Assembly: GCF_003987565.1 (NCBI RefSeq)
Contig: NZ_NGJY01000001.1
Location: forward strand, 835,128 to 899,127
Origin: Vagococcus fessus
GTDB lineage: Bacteria > Bacillota > Bacilli > Lactobacillales > Vagococcaceae
Direction: 5' to 3'
Length of the DNA stretch: 64,000 nucleotides
The stretch's first letter is position 1; every line of letters begins with the position of its first letter. The notes under the pieces are model-generated. The model made no database searches and had not been told where the DNA came from. It was given only the letters and a program-made list of their open reading frames with translations. Positions 55,288-64,000 of the stretch are shown here, one piece after another. The position numbers were made by a program, and so were the translations under genes.

Positions 55288-56088
55288 ATGAGTCTTTTCC
55301 AATTATTTAAAACAGCATTTACTAATCCACAACGTTTATTATTTGGTCTTGGTAAATCTTTTCCAAAAGTGTTTCTTTATATACTTTTCTTAGGAACTCT
55401 ACTAGCTATTCCAATCGGTGTGCAGGTTACTAAATTAGTCACTCAATCACAAGAAGACCTTCAGCATATCGTTGAAAAAATGCCCGAATTTAAAATCAAA
55501 GCGAATAAACTAACACCTGATAAAACTGATAGTGGTTTTATTTATCAAACTGATCGTTTTATGTTTTCTTTCGACCCTGATAACAAACTCTCTGATAAAG
55601 AAATCCAAAGTGATCTTATTGGAAATATTCTGGGTTTTGGTATGCTAGACGATCACCTTTTGATGACTGTGAACGACGAAAGTATGATCTCAACATTCAT
55701 GCCTTCAAATTTAATCTCAGTACCTTACAGTTCTTTTGATACATCATTTTTAAACAAAGAATGGTTCGAGCAACAAGCTCAACCCTCTAAAAAGACTATT
55801 CTATTTATTGTGTTAGCTTGGATAGTAGCAATTGTTCCTGTTACAGTTGATTTATTATTCATGCTGTTCACACTTAGTCTCTTAGCTAATATTTGGGTTA
55901 AACTCTCTAAAAGTCCTTTACGTCTATCTGAAAGTTTCAAACTAATGACATTTTCAGCAACACTACCTGTTGTTATAGCGAGCTTGTTCTCTCTATTCTC
56001 ACAAGCTATCAATCCGATGGTCTTTGTCATGGTTTTAACCTACTTTATTTTCTTACGTGTCATACGACCTACATTAGGACAGCAATAA
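55288..56088 (+). CDS. DUF1189 membrane protein
   Basis: A 266-residue membrane protein with an N-terminal helix (about 25-47), an extracytoplasmic domain (about 50-160) and four C-terminal helices (about 167-262). It matches the DUF1189 layout; function unknown. AAAGGAG precedes the ATG. It is divergent from sodA and convergent with the HesB-like gene. Confidence 0.82.
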   Translation: MSLFQLFKTAFTNPQRLLFGLGKSFPKVFLYILFLGTLLAIPIGVQVTKLVTQSQEDLQHIVEKMPEFKIKANKLTPDKTDSGFIYQTDRFMFSFDPDNKLSDKEIQSDLIGNILGFGMLDDHLLMTVNDESMISTFMPSNLISVPYSSFDTSFLNKEWFEQQAQPSKKTILFIVLAWIVAIVPVTVDLLFMLFTLSLLANIWVKLSKSPLRLSESFKLMTFSATLPVVIASLFSLFSQAINPMVFVMVLTYFIFLRVIRPTLGQQ

Positions 56089-56126
56089 AAAAGAACAGCT
56101 AACTTTAGCTGTTCTTTTTTATTGCT
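56081..56126. terminator. Bidirectional terminator with perfect 21-base stem
   Basis: Arms of 21 bases (56081-56101 and 56106-56126) are exactly complementary around a four-base ACTT loop. It overlaps the last codons of both flanking genes, so each stop codon is inside the hairpin. Confidence 0.92.
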
Positions 56127-56415
56127 CTTTATAAATGTAACATGGTTCTTGCAACGCTTCATCAAATTCTACGGATAAATCAAATCCATTGAAAAACCAT
56201 TCATCTAATTTTTCTGTAAAAAAAGTGATGCCTTGGTGCTCAACCTTAGCTAAAACATCCTCACTAGGCTTTATGACCTGCATGCCTGTAGTGAAACCAT
56301 CATGCACATTTGTAGAACCTCCGTACTTACCAAAAAATCTTACACCATCACCTTGTGTTAGTTCTAATTCTTCGATGTACCATTTTTGTGCTTTATCTGA
56401 AATAGTTAATTGCAT
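56119..56415 (-). CDS. HesB/IscA-like protein lacking Fe-S cysteines (YneR-like)
   Basis: A 98-residue member of the HesB/YadR/YfhF family with the fold pattern LTISDKAQKWYIEEL...GVRFFGKYGG. IscA-type scaffolds use three conserved cysteines; here only one Cys exists near the C-terminus (EPCYIY), so cluster binding by the classical mode is not expected. Function unknown. Monocistronic. Confidence 0.82.
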   Translation of the reverse strand: MQLTISDKAQKWYIEELELTQGDGVRFFGKYGGSTNVHDGFTTGMQVIKPSEDVLAKVEHQGITFFTEKLDEWFFNGFDLSVEFDEALQEPCYIYKEQ

Positions 56416-56499
56416 CCTAACTCCTACTTTCTACAATTGATAAGCTTATTCTAGCACAAATTTAAAATTAATAACTCAATTTTGCTTGGGATAAAAAGG

Positions 56500-57159
56500 C
56501 TAAGACATTTTATCATCTAAGCGTTCCACATCTTCATCTGCACCAATAACTAACAAACAATCTCCTTTTTCCACAAGTTCTTCTGCTAGTGGTGAAATAA
56601 TCAGTTGCTTATTACGACGTATTCCTACAATATTTAAACCGAAACGCTGACGGAAATTCAATTGAAGTAAATTCTTATTTGTAAACTTAGGATTAGTTAC
56701 CTTAATTTCTGCCAATGAATACTCATCAGATAACTCTAAATAATCAAGAATATTTTTGGAAACCAAATTATGCGCAACCTTCACGCCCATATCTCGCTCT
56801 GGATGGACAACATTATCTGCACCAATCTTGTATAAAACTTTAGCATGATAAGAATTTTGTGCCTTTGCAGTCACTTTAGCAACACCCATCTCTTTTGCCA
56901 TCAAAGTTACCAAAATACTCGCTTGAATATCCTCACCAATCGCAACAATAACATGTTCAAAATTTCTTAATCCCAATGAACGAAGTGTCATTTCATCTTG
57001 TGCATTAGCAACAACAGCATGGGTAGCAATATTCATATACTCATTAATACGGTCCTCATCTTTATCAATAGCTAAAACTTCTTGTCCCGATTCAATCAAT
57101 GTCTCACATAAACTTCCGCCAAAACGTCCTAAACCAATAATTGCAAAATTTTGCTTCAT
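56500..57159 (-). CDS. Potassium uptake RCK subunit (KtrA/KtrC)
   Basis: The 219-residue cytoplasmic gating ring subunit has an RCK_N domain (IIGLGRFGGSL, G9-G14) for nucleotide and an RCK_C domain (about 135-215), which in relatives binds c-di-AMP. No KtrB/KtrD membrane partner is adjacent. It follows liaR by about 20 bases and could be co-transcribed with liaFSR. Confidence 0.9.
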   Translation of the reverse strand: MKQNFAIIGLGRFGGSLCETLIESGQEVLAIDKDEDRINEYMNIATHAVVANAQDEMTLRSLGLRNFEHVIVAIGEDIQASILVTLMAKEMGVAKVTAKAQNSYHAKVLYKIGADNVVHPERDMGVKVAHNLVSKNILDYLELSDEYSLAEIKVTNPKFTNKNLLQLNFRQRFGLNIVGIRRNKQLIISPLAEELVEKGDCLLVIGADEDVERLDDKMS

Positions 57160-57180
57160 GTTAAAACTCCATTCTTTTCT

Positions 57181-57813
57181 TTATTTAACAATCCCATGTT
57201 TAAATGAATAAATAGCCGCTTGCGTACGATCTTCCACATCTAGCTTAGATAGTATATTAGATACATGTGTCTTCACTGTCTTCAATGTGATAAATAAATC
57301 ATCTGCGATTTCTTGATTACTCTTACCTTCTGCAATAAGTAATAATATCTCATGCTCTCGATTTGTCAAATCTTCATGGAGAACTGGTTCATTTTTCTTT
57401 GTTAAGCGTTCCATCATTTTACCTGTCACTTCAGGCTCTAATACAGTTTCACCTCTATAGGTAGCGCGAATAGCATCAGCTATTTCACTAGCAGTCGATG
57501 TTTTTAATAAATAACCAGCAGCCCCTGCTTCAATCGCTGGATAAACTTTTTCATCATCAATAAAACTTGTGACAATAATTATACGAGCCTCTGGCCACTC
57601 AGAAAGTATAGCTTGTGTCGATTCAATTCCATCCATAACATCCATAACCAAATCCATCAAAATAATATCTGGTCTTAAATCCAAAGCCTTTTCATAGCCT
57701 ATTTTTCCATTTTCAGCTTCACCAACCACTTCTATATCGTCTTGAATTGATAAATATGAAGATACACCTAAACGAACCATTTCATGATCATCAACCAATA
57801 ATACTTTAATCAT
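57181..57813 (-). CDS. liaR: Response regulator LiaR
   Basis: A NarL-type regulator of 210 residues: receiver domain with D8, D9 and phospho-acceptor D54 (IILMDLVMD), and a LuxR-type helix-turn-helix ([23 protein letters not shown]). The start at 57813 is the natural [11 protein letters not shown]; it overlaps liaS by 8 bases. The three-gene order liaF-liaS-liaR is conserved in Firmicutes and responds to cell-envelope stress, such as daptomycin. Confidence 0.95.
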   Translation of the reverse strand: MIKVLLVDDHEMVRLGVSSYLSIQDDIEVVGEAENGKIGYEKALDLRPDIILMDLVMDVMDGIESTQAILSEWPEARIIIVTSFIDDEKVYPAIEAGAAGYLLKTSTASEIADAIRATYRGETVLEPEVTGKMMERLTKKNEPVLHEDLTNREHEILLLIAEGKSNQEIADDLFITLKTVKTHVSNILSKLDVEDRTQAAIYSFKHGIVK

Positions 57814-58888
57814 TAACAACACTCTCCTTCAATATAGGAACACGAATCTCAATACTTGTACCATTCCCTTTAAAACTAATAATTTTACACGTGCCCCCCA
57901 TACCTGAAACACGCTCTTTAATATTGCTTAAACCGTAGCTTCCTGCTCTAATTTCACTAGTATCGAATCCTACACCGTCATCTACTAATCGTAATAAAAC
58001 TGTTTGGTCTATTTTTTTTAAGTAGACCTCTAATGATTCTGCCTTGGCATGTCTTAATGTATTTGATAATAATTCTTGAATAATTCTAAACAAATGATCT
58101 TCAATAGCACTTGGAAGTTCTATTGATTCAATTTCCCAACTAATCTCAATTTTAACTTTAGTTTTCAATTCTTGTAATAACTGCTCAATCCCTTTTTTAA
58201 GAGACTTACCTTCTAAGTTAATAGGTCTTAAATGAAGCAACAATGCCCTCATTTCAGACTGAGATGTATTAATAATTGAACCAATCATATCCAATTGTTT
58301 TAAAACAACATCCCCTGCAGGACTTTTCTTCTTAGATTCTTCTTGCAGAGCAGACAACATCATACTTGCAGCAAACAGCTGTTGGCTAACGGAGTCATGT
58401 AGCTCTCTAGCTAAGCGGTGACGCTCTTCCTCTACAATCTGTTCACGAGTACTGCCATCTACTAATTCAGGGCGTGCAGCAACCTGCTGAAGCTCACCTG
58501 ACATTCTTTTCATCTTGTCATGTATTTTAGTTAAATCTTTATCGATATCATTAATATAAGGGTCTGTTTCCGCACCTCTTATTCCTTTAAATAACAAGTT
58601 ATTATCATAGTTTCCACCAGCTAATAACCTTACTTTTTCCTCAATTCTACCATATTGGGCTCGTCTAACAAAATAGACCGTTAAAACTACTATAAAACTT
58701 ACCATTAAGGCAATAAATAAAATATAGATAAGTAGAGGAATGTGAAATATCTTAGCATGAATGATTTCACTTAACCAATTATGCTTACTATGAGCATAAT
58801 AAGCTGCGTATAAAGTTAAACATAAAATAATTGTTGTAAATACGAATGTGTAAATAAATAAAAAGGGACGAGTAATTTTAGATATCAT
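57806..58888 (-). CDS. liaS: Sensor histidine kinase LiaS
   Basis: A 360-residue NarL-type kinase: two membrane helices (about 8-30 and 52-74) with a short extracytoplasmic loop, a HAMP-like segment, a HisKA_3 domain with phospho-acceptor H164 ([13 protein letters not shown]) and an HATPase domain ([17 protein letters not shown]). Its short sensor loop fits the intramembrane-sensing group controlled by LiaF. Overlaps liaF by 4 bases. Confidence 0.95.
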   Translation of the reverse strand: MISKITRPFLFIYTFVFTTIILCLTLYAAYYAHSKHNWLSEIIHAKIFHIPLLIYILFIALMVSFIVVLTVYFVRRAQYGRIEEKVRLLAGGNYDNNLLFKGIRGAETDPYINDIDKDLTKIHDKMKRMSGELQQVAARPELVDGSTREQIVEEERHRLARELHDSVSQQLFAASMMLSALQEESKKKSPAGDVVLKQLDMIGSIINTSQSEMRALLLHLRPINLEGKSLKKGIEQLLQELKTKVKIEISWEIESIELPSAIEDHLFRIIQELLSNTLRHAKAESLEVYLKKIDQTVLLRLVDDGVGFDTSEIRAGSYGLSNIKERVSGMGGTCKIISFKGNGTSIEIRVPILKESVVND

Positions 58889-59643
58889 AGACGAATGACC
58901 TCCACATCTCCCATAAGAGTACTCGTTACAATTTTTAAACGTCGTTGACTCTCATCATAATCATCACTGTATACTTTCAATGACTCATTGCGTAATCTAT
59001 AGAACTGTTCCTCTACAAGCGCATTGCCTAATAATGTAGAATGTTCTATAACAATTCCTACACCTACAGGTACTAACACCCTTGTTCGCCCAAAACCTTT
59101 ACGTATCATAATGACATTGTCTTGTTTTGGAAGTAGGGTATTTCCTAGATCAATAATCGTATCTCCAGCAAAACTTGTATAATTGATATCATCCCACTCA
59201 TATACATTATTACCTATACGCTGATTCCCCAACCACGGCCTTTTAAAACGACGACTATTTTTTGATTCACTCTCTTTAGTCTCAACAATAACCATTTGTT
59301 TTTTATGCCACAATGCATTTTGAAAAAATGATACCCCAGATACTTCTACGCCTTTTAATCCTATAAAAATAATCGCAAGTGTTAGCATCAACCAAATAAT
59401 AGGGCTACTTATCAATAAACATAACACAATAACTACAATACTCACGATTAATTGAAACTGATTAAAAGAATTCCGTTCTTCTTTTTTCAATGCATATAGT
59501 AAATTCATTACTGCAATTACTAAAAATACCAAAGCAGCTGGATTTTTAAATAACTGATAGCCTGCTAATACGAACAATAATAACTCGACAATTATAAAGA
59601 GTTTCCATGAATTTTTCACGATACCAGCACTCCTCTTTCTCAA
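58885..59643 (-). CDS. liaF: Cell-wall stress regulator LiaF
   Basis: A 252-residue membrane protein: about four N-terminal helices (10-95) and a C-terminal cytoplasmic domain with the DUF2154/LiaF core (DDINYTSFAGDTIIDLGNTLLPKQDNVIMIRKGFGRTRVLVP). LiaF is the negative regulator of LiaS. A TATAAT box lies about 25 bases upstream. First gene of the operon. Confidence 0.93.
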   Translation of the reverse strand: MRKRSAGIVKNSWKLFIIVELLLFVLAGYQLFKNPAALVFLVIAVMNLLYALKKEERNSFNQFQLIVSIVVIVLCLLISSPIIWLMLTLAIIFIGLKGVEVSGVSFFQNALWHKKQMVIVETKESESKNSRRFKRPWLGNQRIGNNVYEWDDINYTSFAGDTIIDLGNTLLPKQDNVIMIRKGFGRTRVLVPVGVGIVIEHSTLLGNALVEEQFYRLRNESLKVYSDDYDESQRRLKIVTSTLMGDVEVIRL

Positions 59644-59731
59644 AAAGTTTAATCCATTTTATTATATCTTGTTCACCTTATAAATGACAGTCCCAATAGG
59701 ACTAACTCCCTCTAAGTCTTTAGTATGAGAC

Positions 59732-59767
59732 AAAAAAAATCTAGGCTTTTAAGCCTAGATTTTTTTA
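59732..59767 (-). terminator. Terminator of greA
   Basis: On the minus strand ATCTAGGCTT and AAGCCTAGAT form a stem followed by eight T. Confidence 0.92.
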
Positions 59768-60238
59768 AGATACTTTTACAATTTTAACATTCATATCGCC
59801 ACCAGGTGTACTAATGGTTACCTCATCATTTAGACGATTACCAATTAAAGCTTTAGCGATTGGTGAGTCATTAGAAATCTTTCCTGATAAAGGATCAGCT
59901 TCCGCACTTCCTACGATAGTGTATTCCTCTTCATCGCCATCTGGAAGTTCCATGAAGGTAACAGTTCTACCAATAGTTACCTCATCTGTATCAGCATTAT
60001 TGTTATCAATAATTTGTGCAAAACGAATCATATTTTCTAAAGTTGTGATACGTCCTTCTGTAAAAGCTTGCTCATCTTTAGCTGATTCGTATTCTGAATT
60101 CTCTGACAAATCACCAAAACTACGTGCAATTTTAATACGTTCAACGATTTCTTTACGTTTAATCGTCTTTAATTCTTCTAATTCTTGTTCTAATTTAGCT
60201 TTTCCCTCAATTGTCATTGGGTATACTTTTTCTACCAT
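59765..60238 (-). CDS. greA: Transcription elongation factor GreA
   Basis: Rescues backtracked RNA polymerase. The 157-residue protein has an N-terminal coiled coil with the acidic tip ([20 protein letters not shown]) and a C-terminal globular domain. AAAGGAG precedes the ATG. It follows mltG, as in Bacillus and streptococci, with a stable hairpin between them. Confidence 0.97.
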   Translation of the reverse strand: MVEKVYPMTIEGKAKLEQELEELKTIKRKEIVERIKIARSFGDLSENSEYESAKDEQAFTEGRITTLENMIRFAQIIDNNNADTDEVTIGRTVTFMELPDGDEEEYTIVGSAEADPLSGKISNDSPIAKALIGNRLNDEVTISTPGGDMNVKIVKVS

Positions 60239-60275
60239 GTTTCTGCTCCTTTAAAAGACACAATTAATATAATAT

Positions 60276-60308
60276 GAAGAGCTTTCCCAATAGAATTGGA
60301 AAAGCTTC
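60276..60308 (-). other. Stable hairpin in the mltG-greA gap
   Basis: On the minus strand GAAGCTTTTCCAAT pairs with ATTGGGAAAGC-TTC around TCT. No T-run follows, so it is not a classical terminator; it may be an RNA processing or attenuation element ahead of greA. Confidence 0.45.
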
Positions 60309-60384
60309 CATAATTTTTACACCACAAAGGTTACCATGTCTTATTATAATTGTAAATAGCCTATTTTATATAATTAGATCTATT

Positions 60385-61995
60385 TTACTTTTTCTTATCA
60401 ATATACTCTTCTTTTAACTTCAAATGCTCTTCATATGTTTCAGCAAAATAAACTTTATGTGTTGTTATATCTGCTAAGAAATATAGATCTTTATTGTCAT
60501 CTGGATTAAGCACAGCATCTATTGCTTGCTCACTAGGGTTGTTAAACGGACCAGGTCCAAAACCTTTATTTACATATAAATTATACGGTGAATCAACTTG
60601 TGTATCCTTATTAGATAAATGAACCTTATGGACATCCATCGCATAAATAATAGAAATATCAGATTGTAGAGGCATCCCCTCTTCTATACGATTTAAGAAT
60701 ACTTTAGCAATCTTACGTCTATCAGATTCTACTACCCCTTCTTTTTCAACTAATGAAGCAAGAGTCAGTAACTCTTGTGTTGATAAATGACTTTCCTCTT
60801 GTTTTGCCTTCTTAGTAGCCATAACAGAAGCTGTTTTACCAACCATTTGCGTGATTAGATCTTCAATACCATTCTCTTGATAATAATTATATGTCGCAGG
60901 GAATAAATAGCCCTCTAAACGATATCGAACATCCTTTGATTTTTTGACACTCTCTAATAAATCAGGATATTTCTTATAAAGTTTTTCAAATAATTTTTCG
61001 TCTTTTGCTACTTTTATGAAGTCCTCTTTAGGAATTTTAGTTTTTTCTTCGAATTTCTCAGCAATTTGGTACAACGAATCACCCTCTGGAACTGTAATTC
61101 TTGCATCTGCTAAATTCTCAGCTTCATCCGAACCACCTTGTTTTAACAATTCTGCAATTTCAGTCAATTCCATATCCGGTGACATTTGATAATAGCCACC
61201 CTTAAAATCTGTTAAATTATTTGTTTTTACAAAATAATTAAAAACTAAACCACTCTTAATTACTTTTTTCTTCTCTAGTATAGAGCCTATTCCTTTATTA
61301 CTTGTTCCAATAGGTATCTCAACCTGAACAAGTTCTTTATTGTCCTTATCTAAGGGTTTAAGACCTGCTTGCCAATAACGATAGAAGACTAAGCCAAATA
61401 CCATTAAAATGACGACCAAGGCTGAAATAACCATAAATACAATTTTCTTAACCAGTGACGATTCCTTCTCTCTTGCTTCTTTTCTCTTTTGACTTTCTAA
61501 AACCAAATCATCCTGACCAATCTCAGAACTATCTTTAGAGAAATCCTGATTTTCATATTCTCCTAGAACCTCATCAACATTCTTAAAATTACTTGATGGC
61601 GGAATGACATACTCATTAGGTTCTATGTGTTCAGAAAATGGGATTGACACTTTCTCATCGATACACACTACTTCAGGTTTTTCTGTATTATTATCAGACT
61701 CTTCCACCGCTACAGTTACAGGCGATGTCGTTTCAGCCTCAAGCTTTGTATCAAATGCCTCAGTATTCTCTACAGCTTCTTCGATCAAATCAGATAGAAC
61801 TAATGTATTTTCTTCAGTTTTATCTACTTCTAACTCATTTTCATCTATTTCAATATCTTCATCTTTAACTTCTTCTGAAACAGTTGGCTGGTCGTATCTA
61901 TGTTGTGACATCGCACCTAATACTTGATCACGTATACTAGGCTCTTTGATTTCATCAGCTTTTTCATTTTGGTTTAAACTTTCTTTTTTATCCAA
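60385..61995 (-). CDS. mltG: Endolytic murein transglycosylase MltG
   Basis: Cleaves nascent glycan strands. The 536-residue protein has a long acidic cytoplasmic N-terminus (about 1-180), one membrane helix (about 183-207), a LysM-like subdomain (about 235-300) and the YceG domain with catalytic Glu in LASLVEKEG and VFLNRIEEGMPLQSD. Streptococcal MltG has a similar long N-terminal domain. The start is TTG at 61995, with AAGGAGG seven bases upstream. Confidence 0.95.
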   Translation of the reverse strand: MDKKESLNQNEKADEIKEPSIRDQVLGAMSQHRYDQPTVSEEVKDEDIEIDENELEVDKTEENTLVLSDLIEEAVENTEAFDTKLEAETTSPVTVAVEESDNNTEKPEVVCIDEKVSIPFSEHIEPNEYVIPPSSNFKNVDEVLGEYENQDFSKDSSEIGQDDLVLESQKRKEAREKESSLVKKIVFMVISALVVILMVFGLVFYRYWQAGLKPLDKDNKELVQVEIPIGTSNKGIGSILEKKKVIKSGLVFNYFVKTNNLTDFKGGYYQMSPDMELTEIAELLKQGGSDEAENLADARITVPEGDSLYQIAEKFEEKTKIPKEDFIKVAKDEKLFEKLYKKYPDLLESVKKSKDVRYRLEGYLFPATYNYYQENGIEDLITQMVGKTASVMATKKAKQEESHLSTQELLTLASLVEKEGVVESDRRKIAKVFLNRIEEGMPLQSDISIIYAMDVHKVHLSNKDTQVDSPYNLYVNKGFGPGPFNNPSEQAIDAVLNPDDNKDLYFLADITTHKVYFAETYEEHLKLKEEYIDKKK

Positions 61996-62076
61996 AATGC
62001 AACCTCCTTAATCTAAAACTTATGTTCCATAACTTAGACTATTATACACGATTACACTCTAAATTAAAATCTTTTA

Positions 62077-62125
62077 AAAAAAAAGTAAGATTACTTTAAA
62101 TTATAAAGTAATCTTACTTTTTTTA
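62077..62125 (-). terminator. Terminator of pepC
   Basis: On the minus strand AAAGTAAGATTACTTTA pairs with TAAAGTAATCTTACTTT, followed by a T-run; it overlaps the pepC stop. Confidence 0.9.
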
Positions 62126-63475
62126 TGCTAAAGCTCCCATAGGATCCCATGGATCTAATAGAGTAACTTGATCATCTTGAACAACTTTTTTTAATTGATC
62201 AGATAAAAATTCTTTTCTGACGACAATTTGATAAGTATATTCATCCATCCAACTGTCGCTCATTACAAAATAGCCTTTTGTTCCAACTTTATCTCCCCAA
62301 CTATTTTCAACTTTCCACTTAGTAGGTTGATTATCTACAATATTTACACCTGTTAACACCATTGCATGTGTCATTAAACTTTCACCATAATCTAATCGTT
62401 CTGCTTTTGTCATTGAGAAATCAACACTCAGCGTACTGTCAACATCATAAATATCAGTTGCCATGATTCCAGTATCACGCGTTGAAGATTGACCTACATC
62501 ACATCCATACCAAACGGACTCACCAGCTTTTAATTGAGCGATAGCTAGCTCCTTGAAAGTTGGCATATCAACATTTAAATGACGTACTTCTTTTCCACCA
62601 ACAACATTACCGAGCATTTCTACTGTATACATTTGATTATACGGTTTGTCATCTGTAGGTGCATTGATGACGCTAATATACTCGTTTAAATCTTCTCCAA
62701 TGAATTTTTCATAAAAAGATTGAGGTGTTAAGTTTCTTTCCATATGATACTCGTTATCTGAATCTCGATACTCATAATCAAATTCTATAGGTGGTGTTCC
62801 TAACGATGTAGCTAAGATAGAATAAATGCCTGCTAACATTTTTTCTTTTTCTTCTTGAATGATTTCTTCAGTTGCTTCTTCAGATACTAATTTTCTTAAA
62901 GTGATTGCATCTTTTCTCATTTTTTTATTTAAATACGTATTTAACTCTCTAGAAGCTGAACTACTATGAGTTTCTGGCATAACTGTTTTTGGAACTATTC
63001 CATATTTTTGAATAAGTGCAACTAGCATATCCCATTGACCACCATCTTGTTGTGGGGTTTGAAGAAGAAATGAAACTTTACGACTTGTTAACTCTTCATT
63101 AGCTGTAGCTAAAATATTTTCATAAAAATAATTGGCTTTTTCAAATTTATCCCAAAAGAATGTATAATTTTGAGATAATTCAAAATCCTTCATTTTAAAT
63201 TTCATTGCAATATCATGACGGAAAGTATTTAATGCTGCAAACATCCAACAACGACCACTTTGTTTTTGGTTTGATACATTTCCCGTTTCTAAATCAATCG
63301 AAAACACAGGGGTATTTAACACTTTTGAATAATGATTTTCTGATGATTCTAAAATACCATTTTTTATAACTGCCCGTTGACTATTTAGACGTTTTTTACA
63401 TTTTCCAAAATCTGAAGCAAACTCTTCAATCTTATCAAATCCAATCTCTTTACTCACATTAAAACTCCCTTTCAT
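62123..63475 (-). CDS. pepC: Aminopeptidase C (bleomycin hydrolase family)
   Basis: A C1-family cysteine peptidase of 450 residues that trims peptides in the cytoplasm as a hexamer. The nucleophile is C76 in QSGRCWMFA; the catalytic His and Asn are in LMTHAMVLTG and ENSWGD near the C-terminus. The C-terminal tail (LDPWDPMGALA) probably inserts into the active site, as in the family. Monocistronic. Confidence 0.96.
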   Translation of the reverse strand: MKGSFNVSKEIGFDKIEEFASDFGKCKKRLNSQRAVIKNGILESSENHYSKVLNTPVFSIDLETGNVSNQKQSGRCWMFAALNTFRHDIAMKFKMKDFELSQNYTFFWDKFEKANYFYENILATANEELTSRKVSFLLQTPQQDGGQWDMLVALIQKYGIVPKTVMPETHSSSASRELNTYLNKKMRKDAITLRKLVSEEATEEIIQEEKEKMLAGIYSILATSLGTPPIEFDYEYRDSDNEYHMERNLTPQSFYEKFIGEDLNEYISVINAPTDDKPYNQMYTVEMLGNVVGGKEVRHLNVDMPTFKELAIAQLKAGESVWYGCDVGQSSTRDTGIMATDIYDVDSTLSVDFSMTKAERLDYGESLMTHAMVLTGVNIVDNQPTKWKVENSWGDKVGTKGYFVMSDSWMDEYTYQIVVRKEFLSDQLKKVVQDDQVTLLDPWDPMGALA

Positions 63476-63549
63476 TGATCAATAATAATAGTACAAATTC
63501 ATTTTACCCCTTTTATTTATCAGACTCCACTAATAACACTTCCTTTACC

Positions 63550-63578
63550 TTGACAAATTCCAAATCCGCCTATATATT
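63550..63578 (+). promoter_or_regulatory. sigma-A promoter of tRNA-Thr
   Basis: TTGACA (63550-63555) and TATATT (63573-63578) are 17 bases apart, and the tRNA starts 17 bases after the -10 box. Confidence 0.85.
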
Positions 63579-63594
63579 AAAAGTAATTGCATAC

Positions 63595-63667
63595 GCCACC
63601 TTAGCTCAGCAGGTAGAGCACTACCATGGTAAGGTAGGGGTCGCCGGTTCAAATCCGGCAAGTGGCT
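63595..63667 (+). tRNA. tRNA-Thr (anticodon GGT)
   Basis: The cloverleaf is clear: D-arm GCTC..GAGC, anticodon stem CTACC/GGTAG with loop ATGGTAA (anticodon GGT, reading ACC/ACU), T-arm GCCGG TTCAAAT CCGGC. The acceptor stem GCCACCT/AAGTGGC has one C-A mismatch. No CCA is encoded. It has its own promoter and terminator. Confidence 0.92.
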
Positions 63668-63668
63668 T

Positions 63669-63699
63669 AAAAAGGAAGAGTCTACTCTCTTCCTTTTTT
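63669..63699 (+). terminator. Terminator of tRNA-Thr
   Basis: AAAAAGGAAGAG pairs with CTCTTCCTTTTT around a six-base loop. Confidence 0.88.
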
Positions 63700-63722
63700 A
63701 TTTTTAGATGTTTATTTTTAGA

Positions 63723-63757
63723 TAAAAAAAAAGACACTGTATAACAGTATCTTTAAG
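63723..63757 (-). terminator. Terminator of the rRNA operon after tRNA-Asn
   Basis: On the minus strand AAGATACTG pairs with CAGTGTCTT (one wobble), followed by nine T. Confidence 0.88.
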
Positions 63758-63831
63758 CTCCGGCAGTAGGACTCGAACCTACGACATCATGATTAACAGT
63801 CATGCGCTACTACCAACTGAGCTATGCCGGA
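63758..63831 (-). tRNA. tRNA-Asn (anticodon GTT)
   Basis: On the minus strand the acceptor TCCGGCA/TGCCGGA is perfect, with anticodon loop CTGTTAA (GTT) and T-arm CGTAGG TTCGAGT CCTAC. The discriminator is G; no CCA is encoded. It lies just after 5S rRNA, the typical enterococcal rrn tail. Confidence 0.96.
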
Positions 63832-63880
63832 ATAATATAAAAATAAACTCATTCGAGTTTATGGGTAAATAATTATCTAA

Positions 63881-63996
<116 letters not shown>

Positions 63997-64000
63997 CTTT

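Noticed and set aside
63475..63744. 89-codon plus-strand open frame downstream of pepC
   Set aside because: It runs through the tRNA-Thr gene and its terminator, has no good ribosome site and no recognisable family.

Overview
The window is 64 kb of low-GC Firmicute chromosome. Gene content, gene order, an rrn tail ending in 5S rRNA and tRNA-Asn, and a short 4.5S-type SRP RNA point to Lactobacillales, most likely Enterococcaceae (Vagococcus or Enterococcus-like). This is inferred from protein families and synteny, not from a database search. I see no prophage, insertion sequence or CRISPR array. Most of it is housekeeping core interleaved with accessory metabolic and stress modules. Most genes lie on the minus strand.

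Layout. 0-2.6 kb: rho and a MurA-type enzyme. 2.8-8 kb: a two-domain VOC protein, then a heterodimeric ABC exporter with its TetR regulator; the TetR promoter carries three palindromic operators. 8-16.2 kb: a catabolic island of two near-identical YjeM-like permeases flanking a GntR regulator and a four-gene operon (metallo-amidohydrolase, DgaE-like PLP enzyme, DgaF-like aldolase, PfkB sugar-acid kinase). 16.3-23.3 kb: the conserved dnaX-ybaB-recR-tmk-darA-holB-ricT-yabA-rsmI block. 23.5-26.7 kb: a plus-strand operon like Bacillus ydjI/ydjG/ydjH (SPFH, zinc-ribbon and TPM proteins) without a pspA gene; with an ornithine-cyclodeaminase-family gene it separates dnaX from its usual neighbours ffs and tadA. 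28.6-31 kb: PucR-type regulator, YtxH protein, YugP-type metallopeptidase, PhnA-like protein. 31.3-34 kb: an Mga-type regulator followed by a membrane diguanylate cyclase. 34-38.4 kb: a serine-recombinase-fold protein that has lost its catalytic residues, with striking palindromes upstream, an AzoR-type oxidoreductase, AI-2E-type permease, orphan glucitol-IIA-like protein and a lactonase-fold protein. 38.4-42.7 kb: YhgE/Pip membrane protein with an Rrf2 regulator, and fba. 42.9-48.6 kb: a CoA-transferase/thiolase/thioesterase/dehydrogenase operon with a divergent TetR regulator and a palindromic operator. 48.6-54.4 kb: the Bacillus-like ylaN-ftsW-ylbC-ylbF-ylbG-rsmD-coaD-ylbL block. 54.5-63.5 kb: sodA, a DUF1189 protein, a HesB-like protein, a Ktr-type RCK protein, liaFSR, greA, mltG and pepC. 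63.6-64 kb: tRNA-Thr (plus), then tRNA-Asn and 5S rRNA (minus), the downstream end of an rRNA operon whose 23S lies beyond the window.

Cross-links. RicT (17.6 kb) and RicF/YlbF (51.2 kb) are two parts of the RNase Y specificity complex. DarA and the Ktr RCK protein are both expected c-di-AMP binders. LiaFSR and the ydjIGH-like operon are both envelope-stress systems. The best candidates for new biology are the catalytically dead recombinase with its palindrome cluster, the PspA-less ydjIGH operon, the Dga-like operon between twin permeases, and the acyl-CoA/dehydrogenase operon.
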